From Amaricoccus solimangrovi (GTDB lineage Bacteria; Pseudomonadota; Alphaproteobacteria; Rhodobacterales; Rhodobacteraceae), in NCBI RefSeq assembly GCF_006385685.1, contig NZ_VFRP01000006.1, forward strand, positions 62,001-126,000: 64,000 bases of DNA, given 5' to 3'. A program made the position numbers and the translations under genes. Below are positions 59,048 through 64,000 of this stretch, piece by piece; position 1 is the stretch's first letter; each line of letters starts with the position of its first letter. The notes under the pieces were generated by a model. It searched no databases. It was not told where the DNA came from and saw nothing but the letters and a program-made list of their open reading frames with translations.

Positions 59048-60025
59048 ATGCTGTTTGCACCGTCGGACGAGCCGCTTGCCATCACGCTGCTCGTCTTTCC
59101 CGACAGTTCGCTGATGACGCTCGCCTCCACGCTCGATCCGATGCGCGCGGCGAACCGGGTCGCGGGGCGCGATCTCTACCGCTGGGAGACCGTCTCGCTC
59201 GACGGGGAACCGCCGGTGACCACCTGCGGCCTGCCGATCCCGGTGGCGGGGCGGTTCGAGCCGGCGCGGCGCCGGGATCTCCTCGTCGTGCTCGCCGCGT
59301 TCAACGTCTTCGCCCATGCGACCCGGGGGGTGCTGGCGGCCACGCGGATGGGCGCGCGGCACGCGGCGATGACGGCGGGGATCGAGGCGGGCGCCTGGGT
59401 GCTCGGCCTCGCCGGGCTGCTCGACGGACGCGCGGCGACGACGCACTGGGAGGATCTGGAGGATTTCGCCGCGCGCTTTCCGCTCGCCGACGCGCGGCCC
59501 GACCGTTTCGTGATCGACGGGCCGGTCATCACGGCGGGCGGGGCGAGCCCCGCGCTCGACCTGATGCTGGCGCTGATCCGGGCGCGGCAGGGATTCTCCA
59601 CCGCGCTCGACGTGGCGAGCCTCTATGTCTACGACGAGACCCAGGCGGCGAGCGCGGCGCAGCCGCTGGTCTCGCTCGGGCGGCTCCGGGATCGCGAGCC
59701 CCGGGTGGCCGCGGCGATCCGCGCGATGGAGAACCACCTCGACCAGCCGCTCCCGATCACCGCGATCGCCAGACACGCGGGGGTCTCGAGCCGGAGGCTC
59801 GAGACCCTGTTCCGGACCGCGGTCGGCGCCTCGCCCGGCGCCTATTACCTCGCGCTCCGCCTCAAGGCCGCGCGCAGGCTGGTGCTCGACACCCGGCTTC
59901 CGATGGCCGAGATCGCCGAGCGCGCGGGCTTTTCCTCGATCGCGGCGCTGTCACGCGCCTTTCGCCGGGAATACGGCCTGCCGCCCTCCGCGGCGCGCCG
60001 GGCGTCTCAGAGCCCGAGCGCCTGA
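59048..60025 (+). CDS. cdhR: GlxA/CdhR-type AraC regulator of carnitine catabolism
   Basis: A 325-residue regulator with an N-terminal DJ-1/PfpI-like (class I amidotransferase) domain ([20 protein letters not shown] and the later [15 protein letters not shown]) and a C-terminal AraC DNA-binding domain (two helix-turn-helix units: [20 protein letters not shown] and [20 protein letters not shown]). Pseudomonas CdhR of this type activates carnitine dehydrogenase genes. It is divergent from the BKACE operon and its 3' end overlaps the caiX-like gene by 19 bases, tail to tail. Confidence 0.88.
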   Translation: MLFAPSDEPLAITLLVFPDSSLMTLASTLDPMRAANRVAGRDLYRWETVSLDGEPPVTTCGLPIPVAGRFEPARRRDLLVVLAAFNVFAHATRGVLAATRMGARHAAMTAGIEAGAWVLGLAGLLDGRAATTHWEDLEDFAARFPLADARPDRFVIDGPVITAGGASPALDLMLALIRARQGFSTALDVASLYVYDETQAASAAQPLVSLGRLRDREPRVAAAIRAMENHLDQPLPITAIARHAGVSSRRLETLFRTAVGASPGAYYLALRLKAARRLVLDTRLPMAEIAERAGFSSIAALSRAFRREYGLPPSAARRASQSPSA

Positions 60026-60951
60026 CGCGCCGCCGGCACACCGGGCGCGCCTTCACGCGTCGTCACACCGTCGAGCCAGGCATCGAGAGCGGCGGGATTG
60101 TCCCTCAGCCACTTCTCCGCGGCGGCGTCCGCGGTCATCCCGTCATCGAGGATGTAGCTCATCATCAGGTCCTCGGCCTCGACGGAGAAGACGAGGTTGG
60201 AGAGGAACCTTCCCACGTTGGGGCAGTCCGCCAGATAGCCGGGGCGGGTGTTGGTCAGCACGCGCGCCGCGCCGTCGTCCGGACCGAAGACGTCGTCGCC
60301 CTCGGTCAGATAGTCCATCTCGATATTGACGTTCATCGGATGCGGCCGCCAGCCGAAGAAGACGATCGGCTTCTCCGACCGCGCGGCGCGCTTGACCTGC
60401 GCGAGCATCGCCTGCTCGCTCGACTCGACCAGCGTGAAGTCCTTCAGGCCGAACTTGTCGGCCTTGATCATGTCGAGAATGGTGGCATTCGCGCTGGAGC
60501 CGGCCTCGATGCCGTAGATCCTGTGGTCGACCGCGTCGCCGAACTTCGCGATGTCGGCGTAGGTCCGGAGACCGGCGTCATACGCGGCTTTCGGTACCGC
60601 GAGGCCGATGAGCGCCCCTTCGAGATTGGCGCGGACCACGTCGATCCTGCCCGCGTCGACCAGCGGCTTCTGCGTCGGTTCCTGCAACGGCATCCAGTTG
60701 CCGAGGAAGATATCCACGTCGCCGCGCGGCAACGCCTCGTAGGTCACGGCGACCGAGAGGATGTCGATCCGCGGCTCGTAGCCGAGGCTCGTCAGGATCC
60801 GCCCCGCGACGGCGGTCGTGGCCGAGATGTCGGTCCAGCCCACGTCGGAGAATCGCGGCGAGGCGCAGGATTCGGGTTCCGCGGCGGCGAGCGGCGCGAC
60901 GCCCGCGAGAAGCGCGGCGACCAGGCCGGCGGCGAATACGCGAGACGTCAT
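60007..60951 (-). CDS. caiX: carnitine/betaine ABC substrate-binding protein, CaiX type
   Basis: A 314-residue periplasmic protein of the ProX/OpuAC family with signal peptide MTSRVFAAGLVAALLAGVAP. SDVGWTDISATTAVAGRILT, DIFLGNWMPLQEPTQKPLV (aromatic Trp cage for the trimethylammonium group) and VFFGWRPHPMNVNIEMDYL are family hallmarks. Its place next to carnitine genes suggests carnitine as ligand. No permease or ATPase follows, so it would use a betaine importer encoded elsewhere, as Pseudomonas CaiX does with CbcWV. Confidence 0.85.
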   Translation of the reverse strand: MTSRVFAAGLVAALLAGVAPLAAAEPESCASPRFSDVGWTDISATTAVAGRILTSLGYEPRIDILSVAVTYEALPRGDVDIFLGNWMPLQEPTQKPLVDAGRIDVVRANLEGALIGLAVPKAAYDAGLRTYADIAKFGDAVDHRIYGIEAGSSANATILDMIKADKFGLKDFTLVESSEQAMLAQVKRAARSEKPIVFFGWRPHPMNVNIEMDYLTEGDDVFGPDDGAARVLTNTRPGYLADCPNVGRFLSNLVFSVEAEDLMMSYILDDGMTADAAAEKWLRDNPAALDAWLDGVTTREGAPGVPAARQALGL

Positions 60952-61187
60952 CGTGGCTTCCTCTCTCCTGACCAGACACGGGCGAGGATACGACGGATCG
61001 CGCCGGACCCTTTGCGATTTCCGACGCTCCCTTGATGAATGCCGCAGCCCGGGGGGGCGGTGCCCGGCGACGTGGCCGCGGTTCGCCGGGTGGGATCGCG
61101 GGGAAGCGAAGCCGCTTGACCCTTTCCCTTCGCACCCGCACACTCCGCCCGCGACATCCGCCCGCCTGTTCCGAACCAGAGGGATGC

Positions 61188-63380
61188 ATGATGGATCAGA
61201 TGGCCCGCGAGACCCCGCGGCTGCCCAGCCCCTTCGCCGCCGGGGAATACCTGACAGATGCCTGGCAACGCTCGATCCTCTTCCTCGACGTCATGCGCCG
61301 GCGCGCCGCGCGCCACGAGGCGCACGCTTCCGCCGCGGCGCCGAACGTGCTCGACTACGAGGCCGAGCTCGTCATGGACGGGCGCGAGCTTGCCCGCCCG
61401 GTCAACTATCTTCTCGCCCGAATCGTCCCGCCTCCGGGGGTGACGGTCGACCCGGCGAAGCGTCCCTTCGTCGTCGTCGATCCGCGCGCCGGCCACGGTC
61501 CGGGGATCGGCGGCTTCAAGGCCGACAGCGAGATCGGCGTCGCGCTGAAGGCGGGGCATCCGGCCTATTTCATCGGCTTCCTCCCCGACCCGGTCCCGGC
61601 CCAGACGATCCTCGACGTCACCGCGGCCGAGGCCGTCTTTCTCGAGAAGGTCATCGACCTCCATCCCGAGGCCGAGGGCAAGCCCTGCGTCATCGGAAAC
61701 TGTCAGGCGGGCTGGGCGGTCACGATGCTGGCCGCGCTCCGGCCGGAGCTTTTCGGGCCGATCATCCTCGCCGGCACGCCGCTCTCTTACTGGGCGGGCG
61801 TCCGCGGCCAGTATCCGATGCGCTACTCGGGCGGCCTGCTCGGGGGATCCTGGCTGACCGCGCTGGCCGGCGACCTCGGCGGCGGGGTCTTCGACGGCGC
61901 CTGGCTCGTCCAGAACTTCGAGAACCAGAATCCCGCCAACACGCTCTGGACCAAGCAGTACAACCTCTGGTCCAGGATCGACACCGAGCCCGAGCGCTAT
62001 CTCGACTTCGAGCAATGGTGGGGCGGGCATGTCAGTCTCAACGCCGGGGAAATGCAGTGGATCGTCGATGAACTCTTCGTCGGCAACCGCCTCGCCTCCG
62101 GCGAGATCCGCGCGGAGGACGGCACCGCGATCGACCTGCGCTCGATCCGCTCGCCGATCGTCGTCTTCTGCTCCAGGGGCGACAACATCACGCCGCCGCA
62201 GCAGGCGCTCGACTGGATCCTCGATCTCTACGACGGCGTCGACGACATCCGCGCCTGGGGCCAGACCATCGTCTATACCGTCCACGACAGGATCGGCCAT
62301 CTCGGCATCTTCGTCTCGGGAAGTGTCGCGCGGAAGGAGCATGACGAATTCGCGTCGAACATCGACCTGATCGACGTGCTGCCCCCGGGGCTCTACGAGG
62401 CGGTGCTGACGCCGAAGGGCGAGGCCATCGCCAATCCCGATCTGGTCACCGGCGAATGGGTGATGCGCTGCGAGGCGCGCACGCTCGACGACATCCGCGC
62501 GCTCGGCGGCAACGACCTCGCCGACGAGCGCGAGTTCGAGGCGGCCGCGCGGGTCTCGGAGGTCAACCTCGCGCTCTACCGCGCGCTCGCCCAGCCGGCG
62601 GTCCGGGCGATGGTTCCGCCGGCGCTGGCGGAGACCATGCGCCGGATGCATCCGCTGCGTCTCTCCTACGAGATGTTCGGGCGGAAGAACCCCTGGACGG
62701 CCTGGATCGCATCGGAAGCGGAGCGGGTTCGCGACCGCCGTCGGCCCTCGGCGGGGGAGAATCCGCTTCTCGCCGCGCAGGCGCTGGTGTCGAAGGCGGT
62801 CGTGGACGGGCTCGATGCCTGGCGCGTCGCCGCGGAACAGGCCTCGGAACAGGCGTTCCACGCGATCTACGGCACGCCCGCGCTGCAGGCCGCGCTCGGC
62901 ATCGACACGTCCTCGCCGCGGCGTCCGCGCAAGGCCGCGCGGAGCAAGCTGCACGAAGCGCTGGTCGCGCGCCGCGTCGAGGAATTGCGCGCCGGGATGA
63001 CCCGCGGCGGCTTCGCCGAGGCGCTGATCCGCGCGCTCGCCTGGGTCGGCATGGACCGCGACCACGTGGACGAGCGCGCCTTCGCGGCGATCCGGCGGCT
63101 GCGCGACGCCTATGCCGCGCTGCCGCGCATGACGCTGGCCGGGTTCAAGGCGGCGGTCCGCGAACAGTACCTGATGCTGCTCATCGACGAGGAGGCGGCG
63201 CTCGCCGCCATCCCCGCCCTGATGCCGGGGCCGATCGCGGAGCGGCGCGAGGGTTTCGCCGCGCTGCGCGGCGTGCTCGAGGCGCGTGGCGCCGCCGACG
63301 AGGCCCGGGAGGAGCGGCTGCGGCGCGTCGCGGCGCTCTTCGGCCTCGGGCCCGAACTCGTGACGGAGGAGGCGTCCTGA
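61188..63380 (+). CDS. DUF3141 PhaC-like alpha/beta hydrolase
   Basis: A 730-residue cytoplasmic protein. The N-terminal 400 residues resemble PHA synthase: PFVVVDPRAGHGPGIGGFKA, then a lipase-like box VIGNCQAGWAVTMLAALRPE in which Cys precedes Gln-Ala-Gly, and later VVFCSRGDNITPPQQALDWI and HDRIGHLGIFVSG for the Asp and His. The C-terminal 300 residues are helical. ATG at 61188 (or 61191) is supported by AGAGGG upstream. It precedes a phosphotransacetylase gene by one base, a pairing seen in other alphaproteobacteria. Function unproven. Confidence 0.85.
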   Translation: MMDQMARETPRLPSPFAAGEYLTDAWQRSILFLDVMRRRAARHEAHASAAAPNVLDYEAELVMDGRELARPVNYLLARIVPPPGVTVDPAKRPFVVVDPRAGHGPGIGGFKADSEIGVALKAGHPAYFIGFLPDPVPAQTILDVTAAEAVFLEKVIDLHPEAEGKPCVIGNCQAGWAVTMLAALRPELFGPIILAGTPLSYWAGVRGQYPMRYSGGLLGGSWLTALAGDLGGGVFDGAWLVQNFENQNPANTLWTKQYNLWSRIDTEPERYLDFEQWWGGHVSLNAGEMQWIVDELFVGNRLASGEIRAEDGTAIDLRSIRSPIVVFCSRGDNITPPQQALDWILDLYDGVDDIRAWGQTIVYTVHDRIGHLGIFVSGSVARKEHDEFASNIDLIDVLPPGLYEAVLTPKGEAIANPDLVTGEWVMRCEARTLDDIRALGGNDLADEREFEAAARVSEVNLALYRALAQPAVRAMVPPALAETMRRMHPLRLSYEMFGRKNPWTAWIASEAERVRDRRRPSAGENPLLAAQALVSKAVVDGLDAWRVAAEQASEQAFHAIYGTPALQAALGIDTSSPRRPRKAARSKLHEALVARRVEELRAGMTRGGFAEALIRALAWVGMDRDHVDERAFAAIRRLRDAYAALPRMTLAGFKAAVREQYLMLLIDEEAALAAIPALMPGPIAERREGFAALRGVLEARGAADEAREERLRRVAALFGLGPELVTEEAS

Positions 63381-63381
63381 G

Positions 63382-64000
63382 ATGGAGGCGCGCGCGGCCG
63401 GAAGCCGGAAGTACGACCGACTGATCGCGGCCGCGCGCGAATGCGCGCCCGCGGTGACGATCGTCGCCCATCCCTGCGACGAGACCTCGCTCAGGGGGGC
63501 GATCGAGGCGGCGGAGGCGGGGCTGATCGAGCCGGTGCTGGTCGGTCCGGAGCTCAGGATCCGCGACGTCGCCGCCGAGCACGCGATCGACCTCGCCGGC
63601 CGTCAGATCGTCGACGCCCCCCACAGCCACGCCGCCGCGGCGCAGGCGGTCGCGCTGATCCGCGAGGGCAGGGGGGAACTTCTGATGAAGGGGAGCCTGC
63701 ATACCGACGAGCTGATGAAGGAGGTCACCTCCTCGGCCACGGGCCTGCGGACCGAGCGGCGGATCAGCCATGTCTTCATCATGGACGTGCCGGGCCATCC
63801 GGAAACGCTCTTCATCACCGACGCGGCGATCAACATCTTTCCCGATCTCGATACCAAGCGCGACATCGTCCAGAACGCCATCGACCTCTGGACCGGCGTC
63901 GGACTGGGGACACCCCGGGTCGCGATCCTCTCCGCCGTCGAGACGGTGACGACGAAGATCCCCTCCACGATCGAGGCCGCCGCGCTCTGCAAGATGGCCG
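63382..64000 (+). CDS. phosphate acetyl/butyryltransferase, 5' part
   Basis: The gene runs off the window after 206 codons. TIVAHPCDETSLRGAIEAAE, then IEPVLVGPELRIRDVAAEHA and LLMKGSLHTDELMKEVTSSA, followed by ISHVFIMDVPGHPETLFITD and INIFPDLDTKRDIVQNAI, identify a phosphotransacetylase-type enzyme exchanging acyl-CoA and acyl-phosphate. GGAGGAGGCGTCCTGAG precedes the ATG and overlaps the DUF3141 stop. In related genomes an acetate kinase gene often follows. Confidence 0.85.
   Translation, partial: MEARAAGSRKYDRLIAAARECAPAVTIVAHPCDETSLRGAIEAAEAGLIEPVLVGPELRIRDVAAEHAIDLAGRQIVDAPHSHAAAAQAVALIREGRGELLMKGSLHTDELMKEVTSSATGLRTERRISHVFIMDVPGHPETLFITDAAINIFPDLDTKRDIVQNAIDLWTGVGLGTPRVAILSAVETVTTKIPSTIEAAALCKMA

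Noticed and set aside
56546-59776. Single very long frame suggesting a 1076-residue protein
   Set aside because: Only the last 498 codons carry recognisable domains; the upstream part overlaps the BKACE gene and the divergent regulator. GTG at 58042 is the sensible start.

Overview
The window is very GC-rich, densely packed chromosomal DNA. Gene content points to an alphaproteobacterium, most likely of the Rhodobacterales type: an EcfG-type general stress sigma factor with its promoter motif, LivKHMGF and Dpp-type ABC importers, a carnitine-to-betaine cluster, KdgD-type sugar-acid catabolism and a Nit1C nitrilase cluster. No tRNA, rRNA, CRISPR array, insertion sequence or prophage was recognised.

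Layout. 1-2.9 kb: a sugar-modification operon (two glycosyltransferases, a UDP-glucuronate decarboxylase-like epimerase and a methyltransferase). 3-20.4 kb: a general-stress island. It holds an EcfG-like sigma factor, a NepR-like small protein, many small stress proteins, a ribosome-hibernation/cold-shock fusion directly followed by a heme-copper oxidase operon, a PRC-barrel protein, GalU, a DUF3618/holin-like membrane set and an SRPBCC-ADH-SDR operon. I found ten exact GGAAC-N16-(G/C)GTT promoter matches and one near match in this island. Eight of the ten exact sites lie 22-37 nt before a start codon, which ties the island into one predicted regulon. 20.5-23 kb: chromate transporter, Tag glycosylase and a PhnA-domain protein.

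23.1-26.5 kb: modE-modA-modB-modC with a molybdate-box-like site before modE. 26.5-37.2 kb: an aromatic-acid module with a MarR regulator, a CYP199A-like P450, a GntR regulator, a Liv-type importer, a second P450 with an unusual I-helix, a [2Fe-2S] ferredoxin and its reductase. The 490-bp control region holds two separate operator families (three GTTGA-N4-TCAAC and two TGTATACA).

37.4-45.9 kb: a DUF983 protein, then a complete Nit1C cluster (nitB-nitH) ending in an LnmK-like gene, with a divergent MocR-type regulator. 45.9-55.2 kb: a sugar-acid catabolic unit (enolase-superfamily dehydratase, KdgD, Dpp-type importer, GntR regulator, esterase) with two perfect 18-bp palindromes between kdgD and the importer. 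55.4-61 kb: a flavin reductase-like protein, then carnitine catabolism (dehydrogenase-thioesterase fusion, BKACE enzyme, CdhR-type regulator, CaiX-type binding protein). 61.2-64 kb: a DUF3141 hydrolase and the start of a phosphate acetyltransferase gene that runs off the window.

All identifications come from reading motifs and remembered family features; no database search was run.
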